64,000 nucleotides of DNA from Nannobrachium achirus (GCA_963921795.1 OY997643.1:73274991-73338990); one strand, 5' to 3'; shown: positions 10,617-23,450, counted from the stretch's first letter. Made by a program: numbers and translations. The notes: a model not told the origin generated them from the letters alone.

Positions 10617-10798
10617 TCTGTGCCTCCCATTGAGTGTACGTGAGACTCTGTGCCTCCCATTGAGTGTACGTGAGACTCTGTGCCTCCCATTGAGTGTACG
10701 TGAGACTCTGTGCCTCCCATTGAGTGTACGTGAGACTCTGTGCCTCCCATTGAGTGTACGTGAGACTCTGTGCCTCCCATTGAGTGTACGTGAGACTC
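10617..10798 (+). repeat. 30-bp minisatellite, six near-identical copies
   Basis: The unit starts tgcctcccattgagtgtacg and is 30 bp. Because 30 is divisible by three, ORFs on both strands show perfect 10-residue repeats; these are not evidence of a gene. Confidence 0.95.
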
Positions 10799-12015
10799 GG
10801 ATTTCTTTTTACTGCTGTTTATTTACATAAACACCGTAGAACTGGCATACAGAAAAGACAAAAAATAAACAACACATTAACTTGGCTTAATATTCACAAA
10901 ATAGGGTACAGTATATAACTACAAAACTCCCAAACAATACTGACCACTTTGCCTGCATACACACAAATGGGGGGGGGGGGGGGGGGGTGACCTGGGTTCT
11001 TCAGTCTTCTTAACAAGACAAAACAGAGTACATTCTCAATAATAATACTACTGTACATGACTGAAATCAAACACAAATACTGACCACTGGATGGACCAGG
11101 AATCTCCAGTCTTCTTGTAAAACTGTGTATTTTCTCCTCTTTACTTTATTTCTCTTAATTAGCTGTCTTTTAATTGAGTTCTCTTTCTTAGCTTTCTTTT
11201 ACTTGATTTATCTTGCTTTTACTCAATTTCTTATCTTCCATTTACTGTATTTACTTTACTTTCTTCTCTCCTCAGAGCTCTCTCTCAGTGGCAAAAGTTT
11301 GCTGGTCTGCTCTCTGCTACCTCAACAGGTGTAGTGAACAACCCTTGATTACAGAGATCTCAGATCAGAGAGGTGACTTAATTAGGAACTTGGAACACAT
11401 AAAACACCCTTAGAGCGCCCCCAAAAGGTCAAATACAGAAACATGGAAACTGTAGCTTGGCTGCCTTCAACTTTAGTTACTTTCCCCCAAAGCCAGCAGC
11501 CTCTGAAACCCATCAGTGTGATCTGATCTCCTTCTCCTTCCAAGAGCTTTAATCGCTCTCACCTTCATTGCTCACAAACTCCCTGGGAGCCTCTTTGAAG
11601 ATAAATACAAACCAGAGTTTAGCTTCAAGAAACCAGATAAAGTTAAGCACAGCTTTGGTCAAATGGTTTGATCGCCCCACTGAACTGCTACACGGAGCTG
11701 GATGTTTCTGAAGCTAGACATTTGCTAGACATTTTTTTGTGCGGTTGGGGCTTGCAGCCACAAGAAGCTGGATATGTTGGCCGCAAAGCTGGATATTTTT
11801 GAAACCGGATAAATAAGTGAAAGACATTGAAAACTATCCGATTCACTGGATCCGTGTAGACATGGAACCCGGATATCTCTGAAGACTTTACTGTGTGTGT
11901 GCTTGTCCCCCTAGTGGAGGTCTGGTGAATTTGATTATTTTAGACCTAGATATCTTTGTCGTGTGGACATAGATATTTTGTGGGTATCTGAAAAACCGGG
12001 ATATATGAAATATCC
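10799..12015. other. Unassigned AT-rich stretch with a weak inverted repeat
   Basis: AT-rich sequence with a G tract (10971-10987). Towards the right, gctacacggagctggat (about 11687) and its approximate complement atccagctccgtctgg (about 12013) bracket a 340-bp segment rich in ggatat motifs, possibly a decayed inverted-repeat element. No gene seen. Confidence 0.4.
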
Positions 12016-12019
12016 AGCT

Positions 12020-12150
12020 CCGTCTGGCCTAGGCCTTAGACCTAGGCCTTAGACCTAGGCCTTAGACCTAGGCCTTAGAACTAGGCCTTAGACCCAGGCC
12101 TTAGACCCAGGCCTTAGACCTAGGCCTTAGACCTAGGCCTTAGACCTTAG
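12020..12150 (+). repeat. 13-bp minisatellite (ccttagacctagg), about 10 copies
   Basis: Near-perfect tandem of ccttagacctagg with a few A and C variants. Each unit contains the palindrome cctagg. Confidence 0.9.
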
Positions 12151-12470
12151 GTCTTATTGTGTCCCGGAGCCTGAGCCATGTCACATTTTTGGGTCCACTC
12201 CAAATTTTGGACCACAGATTAGCAATCAATCAATCTGTCAAATCGTAGATTATCAGTTTCTATGTGAGAATAATGTATAAGCAAACAAAGTAATCGTCTC
12301 TTCTGGGTGGAAACTGTTATTTTTCAGCTGCCAAAATAGAACCGTATTGGTTCAATGTGGTTCAGTGTGGTCCAAACAGGTCCAAATAATCTCCAGTAAA
12401 CTCCCGCGGAAACAGGTGGATTAATATAATTGTTTTCCCCGTAAATGAATGCCCTATACTCAGGCACGAG

Positions 12471-12740
12471 CACACATAGACATCAAAGGGGGCTTGAGCC
12501 CCTGCCCTTTTATCCGTCTGTAAAAAAGTGCCCTCTCTCCAGACCATGAATGCAGTTTTTACTATGGTGAAAGAAATGCAAATGCCCCCTCTTTCCATGC
12601 CATACCTGAAGGCAGCATTCAAGAGAATTGCCTTGTCCAAACTCTCCTGAACTTGAATGCAGCATCTTATGTTGAAAGAATTGACCTCCCTGTGTAGAAA
12701 TCAAGCATTGGAAAAATAGCCGACCTCCAAGTTCACAACG
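12471..12740 (+). mobile_element. MITE family C, right end lost
   Basis: Begins CAGGCACGAGCACACATAGA and follows the family through the first hairpin arm (agccgacctccaag, about 12718), where it stops in unrelated sequence with a CAGA-rich run (12770-12795). Confidence 0.7.
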
Positions 12741-12830
12741 TGCCACACCGTGTCTGCCTGTACAGTCTGACAGACAGACAGGCAGACAGACAGAGATTCA
12801 GAGAATTATATGTTTGATGACTGACGTATA

Positions 12831-13495
12831 TTAACACAATGACTGCCAGGGGCCACAAGGTGCCGCTAGAGTGCCAGCAATTCCTCCATAAGGCTTCATA
12901 GTAACATCCGGTTAACCACAAAGAAGTGGCTTGTGTTTTTTCTTCAAACAGTGTTATGAACGTGAAATGGAGGCCGAGAGCTAACAGTTAGCTATCGGCT
13001 ATTTATTTTTTTAGAGGCCCGATCGGAGGCTATTTAGCCGCAAAAAAAACTTTTCCGCTGCACTAGGAACACAGTTCAGAGAAAATGAGCTCTAAAGATG
13101 TGACTATGTATTGGATTGGGCGGCGCGTTTCAGCGACGTTACCCGATTACGGGCCGGTGGAAAGAGAGCTTGGTAGGCAGCTTGGATCCAGGGCTAGACC
13201 GGGGCTTCGTTGAGGCCTCCGATTATTTAATTAATTTTATTAAAGAAACCGAAAATCTTCGGTTTTTGTAAACCTTAATACGTCTTGCAAAAATAGAGTT
13301 TTTTTGGGGGGGCTCTAAACTTTATTCTAAACCATTTTCTATGGAATAAATCGTCGCAACATGTAGCATGGCTCGTTGGAAAGCGATGGACGAGCCAGGA
13401 CCACCCACGTCGCTACTAGCAGGGTAAGTAAAATAGCACACAAATATTGTATTGGATTGAAAAAAAGAACAGAAATTGTTCGGTTTTAGCATTAA
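12831..13495. mobile_element. TTAA-type MITE family E, copy 1
   Basis: Collinear with 45742-46428 over most of its length (shared blocks: ggccacaaggtgccgctaga, ccataaggcttcatagta, gggccggtggaaagagag, ctaaaccattttc). The second copy has clear TTAAC...GGGTTAA ends; here the ends are decayed. No ORF that could be a transposase. Confidence 0.65.
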
Positions 13496-13627
13496 AAGAT
13501 ATTGGCAAGATCGTATATCGGTTGGAGTCTATATCTATTATCTACACTACAGCATACAAACATGTGAAGCACAGTGCAGACTGCATGCGGGCCAGAGATA
13601 TATTCTATTCTATTCATGTCATTATAC

Positions 13628-14030
13628 CAGGGGTGTAGCACCACATTCTGGGCCCTGGGTACTAGGATTCACTGCGGGCCCCCCATGAATGTTCTTCATA
13701 GGGGGAGGAGGTTTCTCAAAATATTTAGTTCCAGGGACCCCCCCCCCAGCAGTGGCGGCCCCAAGGGGGTGCTAGCGGGGCGATTGCCCAGGGCGGCACT
13801 TTGCGGGGGTGCCAGAAGAAGAAAAAGAAAAAAAAAAGTAGAGTGAACGCCGTGCAAAAACAGCTCAACCGTCCACTCCCTTGTCTGTTTAAATCAGACC
13901 GAATACAACAACACCACCTGGTGGTATGATAGAGGCTGGCAGCTCCAAGCAATACACTCCGCCCCCCCCCCTCCCCTCCTTGTGATGTCATATCCACGCG
14001 CCAGTATTGAAATATTGAAAACAACAACAG
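13628..14030 (+). repeat. Family A end fragment followed by another hAT-like fragment
   Basis: CAGGGGTGTAGCACCACATT at 13629 starts the 'right end' of family A (gggccctgggta, ttcactgcgggcccc) for about 90 bp. From about 13749 a cagtggcggccccaaggggg sequence begins a different repeat-like segment. Boundaries uncertain. Confidence 0.45.
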
Positions 14031-15203
14031 CATGGAGTTCCTCACATCTGTGGACATGACTAGATATTATAATATAGTTGCTTGCCCTGAAACATCACAT
14101 GGAGAGGATTATTTTGTTCTTGAAAACATAGACCTCAGGCTCTATATCAGCCAGGATATAGGAACTCTTGTCTCACTGTGCGTGACTGTGAAACAACCAT
14201 TTTTCCTGACCAGCACAAAGGTAAGACAGTCAGATCATAAACCCTATTATATTAAGCCCAAAATGGTTCTGCCGCCGTGTAGAACCGAACCGATTTTAAC
14301 TTAAAAATATAGCTGCAAGCAGCGATAAAGTGGCCAAGGTAGAAAAAGTAGGAAAGCAAAAAAGCATCAAGGGAAAGCAAAGAAGAAATCAAAGAAAAAC
14401 TAGAAGCAGTGTTCTTCCGAACAGGTCTCCAGCAGGTCAGGTGTTTTTTTTTTTGGCCTAGTGGTGACTATAATAGGCCAAAGTCAAAAGGGTACCACGT
14501 GTTCTTTGGCCTTTCACGGCAATCGGACGCTGCATGCGGGATTTGAGGCATTTTGTTCCAAAAATGGGTTTTGCTAAAATTGACCCGCTGGTGGCGCTAT
14601 AACAGGCCAATGTGAGAAGGGTGGCATCTGTTCCTTGGCCTAGTGGGAATGTGCGTGCAGAATCTCACACAAATAGCAGGCTGCGTTTGAGACATTTTGT
14701 TCAAAAAGGAGCAATCCTGCAAACCTTGGAATTCAATGTTAGCCAATTAGATAGAATATGATATTGGACAAATCCGTCATGATTACATCACTGTAGAGAT
14801 ACTGTGTGCCCATTTGTGTGATTATCGGATAAAATCTGAAGGAGTAATATTGAAGAATGCGTTTTCGGCCTTCTGGTGGCGCCATAAATGACAGAGACTC
14901 TTCCGATTTTACACTAATCGGCATAGTTATTGGTAAAAGCACAAATTGACCTCTACACAACATGTATGCAAAAGACTATATGCAACAGACATAAAATAGT
15001 TCCAAAGAACTCCTCAAGGTTTTAACTCAATATCTTTATTTTCCAACTTTTTCATTAGTTGTCTTTGTTGAAGAGTTGGTCATCAGGTTGTAAACCTTCA
15101 AAACAGAGGGTTAACAACCTAGCCATTTTCAGGCATGTCTTTTAAATCACAATGTTTTCAAATAATTCAAGTAGTAAACGTCTTCAAATAAAGTTTTTAA
15201 ACA

Positions 15204-15846
15204 TTAAAGGGATATTCCACTTTCAAAAAACTTTTTGTCATTGTATGGTCTAATCAGGCTTGTGTGAACACCCTGAACAGTTTTTAATTTTCTTCATTCA
15301 GTATTTAGATATTTGATGAAAATGTTTTCTGGCCCGACACGCCCAGTCCCTCTCCCCACACACACTCATTGTAACTTCAAACTCCATTTTAACCATGATA
15401 GATTCATTAAAAACACCCATTATTTTTTCTGGTGACTCATAATACCCTCCTAATACGTGAGCAGGCCGTGTTTTTTCCATAACAGTTTTCATTATTTTTT
15501 TATATATTGTTATTGTATTTAGTTTTTTCCATTTTCCCAAAGAATTATTAAAAATACATGAAAAACGTTATGGAAAAAACACGGCCTGCTCACGTATTAG
15601 GAGGGTATTATGAGTCACCAGAAAAAATAATGGGTGTTTTTAAATAATCTATCATGGTTTAAATGGAGTTTGAAGTTACAATGAGTGTGTGTGGGGAGAG
15701 GGCCTGGGCGTGTTGGGCCAGAAAACATTTACATCAAATATCTAAATACTGAATGAAGAAAATTAAAAACTGTTCAGGGTGTTCATACAAGCCTGATTAG
15801 ACCATACAATGACAAAAAGTTTTTTGAAAGTGGAATATCCCTTTAA
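15204..15846. mobile_element. Fold-back MITE: 280-bp arms, TTAA flanks
   Basis: Arms 15204-15483 and 15567-15846 are nearly perfect inverted copies around an 83-bp loop. Ends read TTAAAGGGATATTCCAC and its complement, TTAA being the likely target duplication. TTAA plus AGGG ends fit Kolobok/T2-type or piggyBac-type elements. High arm identity implies youth or recent arm homogenisation. A diverged half copy lies at 47063-47276. ORFs inside are non-genic. Confidence 0.85.
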
Positions 15847-16424
15847 GTATTGTGAAGTCTGAACCCAAACCAGCACACGGAAACAGTTCTCAAGGTGAAA
15901 ACGCAATAAGCGTTGTTTTATTCAATGGGGCGTTCCCCTAAAACATGAAATAAAGTTCTTCCCAAAACCGGGGCTTTTAACTCAAAATATGCTTCTTTCC
16001 AGAACTTAACAAACAGGGGTTACATTCGAAACATATGTTTCACAGTATGCCGTTGCTTCCATTAACACATGCCATTTCTCTTCCAAGACTCAGATGCAGC
16101 TCCTAATTTGCCTACAATGGGAACAGATAGAACCACCATTAGCAATGTGGCAAAATACAGAGCAAATGTGCGACAGAGGAGAACATAGTGGAGTTTTGCT
16201 TACTGCTTGATGGAAGAGTCCCTTCGAGAGCCAGCTACACAGTGAAGCAGAGCTCGGTGGTTAAGAGCAAAAACATTTGGATTGCCTGACTCGGAGAAGC
16301 TGTGTTGCGGCCAGGTGCTGACAAATCAAACTGATTGCAACAAGCAGCCATCTTAGCTGCTGCATTCTGGGAAATGTAGTTTTTCTGAAAACCAAACTAA
16401 GCCATCAGTTAGATTAAGTTCACA

Positions 16425-16567
<143 letters not shown>

Positions 16568-16596
16568 GTGCCTAACCATTCTGCATTAGAAGTGGG

Positions 16597-17075
16597 ATTT
16601 ATGGCTCTTTGAAGTGAGACAGTACCATCGATCTGGCTAACTAAAAAGAGCCGTTCAAAAGACTGGCTCATTTGGCTCCTTGTATATTTATATATTTTTA
16701 AAAAGAATTTGTTTAAACATGAATCCACAAGGTGGCACCACATTCCTCTGCTGACAGTTGAGATCACAATTTAGTATTTACCCTTTTCATAAAATGTGTG
16801 TGTAAATTAAGCTACCTTGACTTTTGTTATTCATAATACACCAAAAAAAACAAGCAGGCAACAATGAACTCGCTCCTCCACTTGCTCTCTCTCTCTCACT
16901 CACTCACTGTACTCAGTCAGTACTCAGTGGAGTAGCAAGGAGATGTTGAATTGGGGGGAGGGGGTCTCCCCCCCAAATGAACGGCTCTCTACTGCGCGAA
17001 CCGGATCCCAACGTTCACTTCAAAGAGCCGTTCAAAAGATTTGATTCGTTCGCGAACGTCCCAGCTCTATTCTGC
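16597..17075. mobile_element. hAT-like MITE with GAGCCGTTCAAAAGA inverted ends
   Basis: gagccgttcaaaagactgg (16648) and gagccgttcaaaagatttg (17023) with ggctctttgaag nearby resemble a common fish hAT-derived repeat. Exact ends not resolved. Confidence 0.4.
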
Positions 17076-18302
17076 ATCTAGCCTAAGGCCCAGATCATGG
17101 GAAAACCCTACTCATGTCAGGGTGGGGGGTCCCCAGTTCAAATATGATTCTTTTTGGTTTCAGTGATATTTGGACTTACCCTCTACAGTAGTTCATCATG
17201 AAAATTTTACTTTGCATGTATGTTTTAGAGGCAGAAGAATAATTTGCATAAAACTTGCAATGTTGATTGAATTATTAAAAAAGCATGTTTCAATTTTTTA
17301 AAAATCCGATCTGACAGATCTTTAGATATTGGTCCAAAGTTCATGTAAAAAAAGTTCTGTGCACGTGACGCGAAAGTTCCGGAATAAAAGCGGGTTTAAG
17401 TGTTTTACGAACTGCTCCAAAAGGCGGAAAATCTAAGGGCGGAGCTTACTTAACAAAGACACAGATGTCTTCAGCTTGAGTCAAGGCACGCGTGTAAGCA
17501 AGTTGCATGTCTTCAAACGAAACGAGGCATGACTTATGCCCCTTTAAAGTTTGAGTTTTCAAACGCTTCGTATAGCGCCCCCCTTTGGCCAATTCGAGTA
17601 AGATTGCTTTCAGTGATATTTGGACTAACCCTCGACATATTTGCCAAATGCCATGAACGTGTCACTTTGCATGTATGATTTAGAGGCAGAAGAATAATTT
17701 GCATAAAACTGCAACATTGAGTGAATTATTAAAAAATAATGTTTCGCTTTAAAGAAAATCCGGCTAACTTTTCAGACCGTATTGGTCCACAGTTCATGTA
17801 AAAAAAGTTTTGCGCACGTTACGCGAAAATCCCAGGAGGAGATACATTTTTACTGTTTTTCATATAATTCAAAATTGTGGGAGAAGTAAAGGTCAGAGGT
17901 CAAAAGTCAGAGTGTAAAAGTTGTTCGGCATGAGGAGACGCATAAGTGTATACAGGTTTCATGGCTGGACCTGAAACAGAGCATGAGCTTTACCTGTTCA
18001 AAGTTGGCATTTTTCAAAGGCTTCCTACAGCGCCACCCTTTGGCCGATTGTTGCGAGCTTCGCGTTTTAGCCGTTTGGCATAGTCCTCTGCCATACTGCC
18101 GAGTTTCGTAAAAAGCGACTGCACGGTCTAGCCGCTAGAGAAAAAGTGGCGGAAGAATAATGACCAAGTCCAATATCAATGAGTGGCCTTCGGGCACTTT
18201 GTGCCTTGGCCACTAAAAATGCAAAATTTGCCCGCAAATATCCGATTTTCATAGGGTGGCGCTATACTACCTGGCACAGGGCGCAATATACGTACGAACC
18301 GC

Positions 18303-18537
18303 TACTGCCCCCCAGAATCAAAATTTGAGTTACAAATGTTCGCTTAAAAAATACATCAAAGATTTGCACACATTTTCACGACTTTTCAAAAAGTCGCAGA
18401 ATAGCAGTGCTTGTATATCTGCTATTTTTCAATAGCTAAAGTATATAAATAATTAAGGCTCCTCCTCCACCTTGGGCCCTAGCAACTCAGTCCTACTCCC
18501 CCCCCCCCCCCCCCCCGCCCCCTTGTGACGCCCCTGT
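18303..18537. mobile_element. Family A right-end fragment
   Basis: Contains cagaatcaaaatttgagtta, a degraded hairpin (18409-18430, gtgcttgtatatctgctatt) and ends GTGACGCCCCTG at 18537 after a C tract (18500-18516). Confidence 0.6.
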
Positions 18538-18900
18538 CCTGGTCATTGCGATGGAACAGCATTCAGTGAGGTTGCTGCTTACCCAATGGGCACGAGGGAC
18601 GTCCCTCTGGTCACATTGTACGGCGGTAGAAAGACATTAACGTTGCGGTTGCAGCGCGGCTGAATGGCGAGCACAGCCCTGTGGAGGACAGGCAGCCTCT
18701 GGGGCTTAATGAGGAGAGATGCACGTTAAGCACTCTCACAACTCGGTGAAAACACAACCAGTTTTACTTTGTTCTTCTTAATGCTTTTGAATACTGAATA
18801 AAAATGCTTTTGAATACTGAACGACTCAATCTGAAAAGGCTGACAACCATCACCATCTCCCCATCACCACTTCTCTTCGTTCGTCGGGGCGTGGGGGATG
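18538..18900. other. Repeat-poor stretch, possible host regulatory DNA
   Basis: Mixed-composition sequence without matches elsewhere in the window. Contains several TTAATG/CATTAA cores and a short tandem (aatgcttttgaatactgaa, 18780-18820). No ORF of note. Confidence 0.3.
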
Positions 18901-18914
18901 TTTGAAATTATTTT

Positions 18915-19913
18915 ATTGTGCCGTTCCACGCAGGGGCGTCACAGGTGCATTTATATATAGCGCTTTTATCCAAGGCGCTTTACATGTGCATTACATTCAC
19001 CCATTCTGAATGGGGTGATGTGGATTTTAGAAGTGTGGGTCCTCTAAGTTCATGACGTCATGCGCGCACGCTGTTTTTATTATTGTTAATTAGTGTGTGC
19101 ATATGAGGCGTGCGTGCGTGCAGCAAAACAAGTGTGGTCTCGCCGAGCCCACGCGAGCCCATGGCATCTCACCCCTGTGTGTGTGAATGGTCCGGGGCCA
19201 TTGATTCACACACACACATTCATACACCGGTGGCGGAGGAAACCATGCAAGGCACCAACCTGCTCACCGGGAGCAACTAGGGGTTCAGAGTCTTGAGGTG
19301 GAGGGGCCTTAATTATTTTATACTTTAGCTATTGAAAAATAGCAGATGTACAAGCTCACAGCGCAGCACCGAGTGCCACGCTGCGAGCTTGTAGATCTGC
19401 TATTTTTGAAAAGTCGTGAAAATGTGTGCAAATCTATGAATATATATGTCTTTTTTAAGCGAACATTTGTAACTCAAATTTTGCTTCTGGGGGGTCCCTG
19501 GAACTAAATATTTGGACATGGGTGTCCGTGGCCAAATACATATCAGTTTGGGGGTCCTTCACATGAAAAGGTTTGAGCACCACTGACATAGAAACATAGT
19601 TAAAAAATAATAATAATAATCTTAGAAGGATTTGGAAGACATTTATAGAATCGGGTAAAAAATATTCAGACTTGCACAAATTTTCAAGATTTTTCAAAAA
19701 TAGCAGATCTACAAGCTCGCAGCTGTGAGCTTGTATATCTGCTATTTTTCAATAGTTAAAGCACAAAATAACGCGTAATAATGCGTTCCCAGTCTAAATG
19801 GGTTAAACCCCCTCCCCCTATGAAGAACATAGATCATGAGGGGCCCGCAGTGAATCCTGCTTGTACCCAGGGCCCAGAATTTGGTGTGGACACCCCTGAT
19901 TGTGCCGTTCCAC
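18915..19913. mobile_element. Composite family A insertion with 15-bp flanking duplication
   Basis: Begins CAGGGGCGTCAC (18931) and ends GGACACCCCTG (19898). The 15-mer attgtgccgttccac occurs immediately outside on both sides (18915-18929 and 19899-19913). Inside are a SINE fragment (18943-19290) and two family A hairpins (19334-19408; 19695-19750, the latter with a shortened stem). A 15-bp duplication is longer than the 8 bp expected of hAT. Confidence 0.65.
18943..19290 (-). mobile_element. tRNA-derived SINE fragment
   Basis: The plus strand shows ggtgcatttatatatagcgc and caaggcgctttacatgtgca (complement of the SINE tail), then attcatacaccggtggcgga and caactaggggttcagagtct, in the same order as the better copy at 36357-36607. 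The tRNA-like head is lost and about 140 bp of unrelated sequence lies inside. Confidence 0.65.
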
Positions 19914-20261
19914 ACGCACGCACGTTCCTCGCGTTTGACACAAAAGTGCGACGGCCAAAGATGACTTAATTGCCTTGTCAAGGTTCAATAACGCTGTGGC
20001 ACAGAGTGCTACGCTTTCATCATATCGGAAATGCATTAAACATATATTTTTCCCCCCCACAGTAACAGAGAACTGACCCTAAACCTATGTCCAACAGCTG
20101 CAAAGTGTGGTAAATTAAATTGTAAAACATAATTGACAACCTTTATAAAATATCCATGCCCAGCGATGTGTCTTAAAATGTGACAGAGGGGGCAGAGCAC
20201 TCTGCCCACTGTCTCAGATTATGGTCAAACTGTACTTTGAAGTTTGGTAAATTGGCACCAT

Positions 20262-20830
20262 TTTTTTGTTTTTTGATTGATTGAAGAATGTATTAGAAGT
20301 TTGCAATAGAAAAAAGTACAGTTTCATGACAGTACAAATCACTGGTACAAGGTCAACTAAAAGGAGATCCTAGAAAGCCGAGGCTTATTTCCACAGGAAC
20401 CACACTTTAAGTATCTCATATAACATTGAAAGACAGAGGGATAGAACATAGTACTTTATCTAGGATAATATCAGTTTCAAAAGCATAACATCAAATACAA
20501 AGGCAGAAAAAAAGAAAAGGGGGGTGGGGGGGAGCATGGGGGCTTAGTCCATTTACAAATCACGGGTAGCAGCTGTCTGAAGGTGACTTTTCATACCAAT
20601 TTTGAAGGAGGCTAGGGATTTGCTCTCCTTTAGGGCTTGTGGAAGGGCGTTCCACATGTTGATGGTGGTGGTGTTGATTTGTGTGCATGTCTTGCCATTC
20701 AACACGAATGCCTTGGTAACCGACTCATTACTGTATGTGTAGTGGTAGTAGTGGTTCAAGAGCCTCTGCCCAATGTCTCTGCCGGTCAAGGGGGAATTTC
20801 CCTTTAGGCTTAGACCTGGGTTAGAATCCC
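20262..20830 (-). mobile_element. 3'-truncated LINE (L2/Rex-like) with RT C-terminal remnant
   Basis: On the minus strand a 78-codon frame (20789-20553) contains MWNALPQALKESKSLASFK, the W-N-x-L-P ... L-x-x-F-K signature common at the C-terminus of fish non-LTR retrotransposon reverse transcriptases. Downstream the 3' region ends at cttcaatcaatcaaaaa (complement of 20262-20285), a typical short-repeat LINE tail. A second copy with the same layout is at 31984-32530. Both lack the RT core, as expected of 5'-truncated insertions. Confidence 0.7.
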
Positions 20831-21148
20831 GGGCCTTACAATGGTGCCCAGGAGCCTATGCCTGATTACCGCAAACCTAGTCTGGGATCACGTCACTTTT
20901 CGGGCTTGTAACCGGTCTGGAGCGGAAACCACAACACGTCATGTTGTAGTGCTCAAAGGACTACAGTTTGGCCGGAACTATCCACCGGAAACAGTTTTAA
21001 CCCAAAATAATTCCCCTGCGCTCAAGGACATACTTTTAGGGCCTACCTAATAAACTCCTTGATGCGGAGTAGTTTTGCTTTTGAAAAATTTGTTTGGTAT
21101 ATGCATCCTTTAGCGACTGTAAAGACTACACTAGGCTACTGGAGCATT

Positions 21149-21649
21149 TTAACCGATTTAGTGCCATTCCCGAGAATACTCGTGAAAAGTACTCGAGTAC
21201 CCTGAGTGCCGATCCCGAGTATACTCGCGAAAAGTAATATATTACTGTAACGGCGGTTATCCTACCCGATACAATGGCGGATGGTCCCGAGCCGATCTCC
21301 GTCGCTGATTTCTCATCATCACGGATCCACGAGCACAAAATAGTAATCCCATAACATTGAGGCAGACGGGGAATCTCATCTTTAATGTCCATTATCTCAA
21401 AACAACACTTTCAAGTGGGAGGATGACAATAGATGATCGCTAATAAAACACATGTAGAAAAGCTCCGGTCCGCCATTACACAACACCACGTGGACGATCG
21501 GCGTCATGACGTCGACGCGATGACGTCAGACCGGAAGTGTTAACGCTATGGACTTCTGGCCTTCAAAATAAGAGACCGTTAATGGAGCCAATGAGAGGCA
21601 CTCTGGACATTTTAATCTGTTAATCTCTGGGGCACAGAATGGGTTTTAA
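21149..21649. mobile_element. TTAA-flanked MITE family P, second copy
   Basis: Left end TTAACCGATTTAGTGCC, right end CACAGAATGGGTTTTAA. Collinear with 5477-5982 and clearly diverged from it. Confidence 0.65.
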
Positions 21650-21884
21650 TAGGGATTGGGGAAACAAACGGAGGGAACCAAATCAAAGCGACGCTGCTTC
21701 TTCTAGTGGTTTCCGCGTTGGGGCGGAAACCAAACGGCCTGTTGTGAACGAACACCAGGCTTTCCCCCAGAAAGCCTGGTAGGCGAGGTTACCGCAAACC
21801 TAATATCTCAACCCGGGCCAAGGAGGAATTCCCCTTTAGGCTAGCGGTGAAGATCCACACGGGTTCGAACTCCTTACCGTCTCT

Positions 21885-22520
21885 GTTGGGTGGAAACCTT
21901 GTTATGTCCAAAAATGTTCAGTATTCAAATTCAAAAAGCAGTTTGGAGCATGTGGATCTGTTAGTGAGTACCTGAGACGAATAACAGTTCGTATTTTAAG
22001 ACATTTTTTTGATTTACCAGACTGTAAGTGTAAACCACAAACTAGAAGTTTTTAATTTCCCACTCCCCCCTCATTGTGTTGAGTTAGATTTTTTTTACTT
22101 AACTCATATATATTGGGAATTATAAGACATAATACTTATGGAAAGTGTAAAAACAGTATATCTCCAGCAGTTTGTGAAACAACAGTCTAAGTCCGTACAA
22201 GCAATATTCAGCAGACAAAGGGAGCAGATAACATTAAAACCGACAATTAAACAAATTGAGGGAGATTGCATTAACAATTTAACAGATTAAAAATGACTAG
22301 TTTGTGGTTTACAGTCTGGTAAATCAAAAAATATATATATTCAAAAAAATTCAAATATGGACTTATTCGTCTCAGGTACTCTATGCGTTTGTGTGATGCT
22401 GCAGTATGATCAAGTAGGGTGCGCTAATTTACAAAAAAAGCATAATATAACACAATATAACAAAAAGCATAATAAAACAGGAGGTTTCTGCCCGACTGCA
22501 ACAACATGGTCTTCCTCGTT
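21885..22520. mobile_element. MITE family B variant with a nested inverted-repeat element
   Basis: Outer parts: gttgggtggaaaccttgtta (21893) and complement of the same end (ggtttctgcccgactgcaac, about 22483). Inside, acctgagacgaataac (about 21972) pairs with ttattcgtctcaggtact (about 22362), and a second nested pair gatttaccagactgtaa (about 22012) / ttacagtctggtaaatc (about 22310). A possible small second family B end is at 22935-23045. Confidence 0.55.
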
Positions 22521-22539
22521 TCCTCATTGCTGCCCACCG

Positions 22540-22602
22540 AAGGGTGGCACAGGGGAGGGTGGGGTGGCACAGGGGAGGGTGGGTGGCACAGGGGAGGGTG
22601 AT
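22540..22602 (+). repeat. Short GC-rich minisatellite (ggtggcacaggggagggt)
   Basis: Three to four imperfect copies of a unit of about 18-20 bp. Confidence 0.8.
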
Positions 22603-23078
22603 CACTGGCACACTGGCACTAGTGTGAGAGAGAGAGGATCTTTATTTTAAAATCAAATATTGTTTTAAACGTGGTCGATTAAATTAAGTCGCTGAATTTG
22701 CATCAAATTACATCGAGTGACCGCAGCTCTTGCTGATTGATAACATCCTGCACACAATTTCACATTCATTAAAATTCTGAACTTTGACTGGGGAGGGAGT
22801 CTGGGAGATGGGTGGGTTGTTGCTCGAGTCTAATGAATGTCCTGATGATCAAAATAATGTCAGAATGTTTGATGGGTTGTCATTAAAACTGTCAATAAAA
22901 ACATGGGACTTCATTTCCAAAAGGTTGCGGACCCCTGCTGTATCAAGCAGGGCGCTAATTTACCAAGAGGAAAAAAAACGTAATAACACCCTAAAATATG
23001 GAGAAACAAGGTTATTTCCCGACTGCAACGATATGGTCTTCCTCGTGTTCTTATTGCTGTCCACTAAAGGGTGCATTG

Positions 23079-23450
23079 TAAGGGTGTAACGATACATTTT
23101 AATAGCGATACGATACGCGTCACGATACATGGTTGACGATACGATACATGGACGGTATTGGTTCATTCATGGCAATAGGATATGATTCAATTCAATGATT
23201 TAAAATTGATATGGTAACTATTTAGTAAAGAAATTAAATCTGTGAAACATGCCAACAATCTATTATTATGGATAAAAATAAGTAAACGCTGTGATTCTCT
23301 AGCAAAACTATTCGATACCGATCATCTGCATTTTAAGCGATACTATACAAAGCCAAAACGGTACGATATTTTGCTTTTGCAAACGATATAGTAGATCATT
23401 GCTGATAAAAATCGATTTTTCGATTCAGTTACTATTTGTTACACCCCTAG
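23079..23450. mobile_element. hAT-like MITE, TAAGGGTGTAACGATAC ends
   Basis: Left end taagggtgtaacgatacat and right end gttacacccctag form an imperfect inverted repeat. The interior is full of gatacgatac motifs. Related sequence brackets 45409-47061. Confidence 0.65.

Noticed and set aside
10499-10830. Ten-residue peptide repeats on both strands
   Set aside because: Consequence of a 30-bp minisatellite, equally open on both strands.
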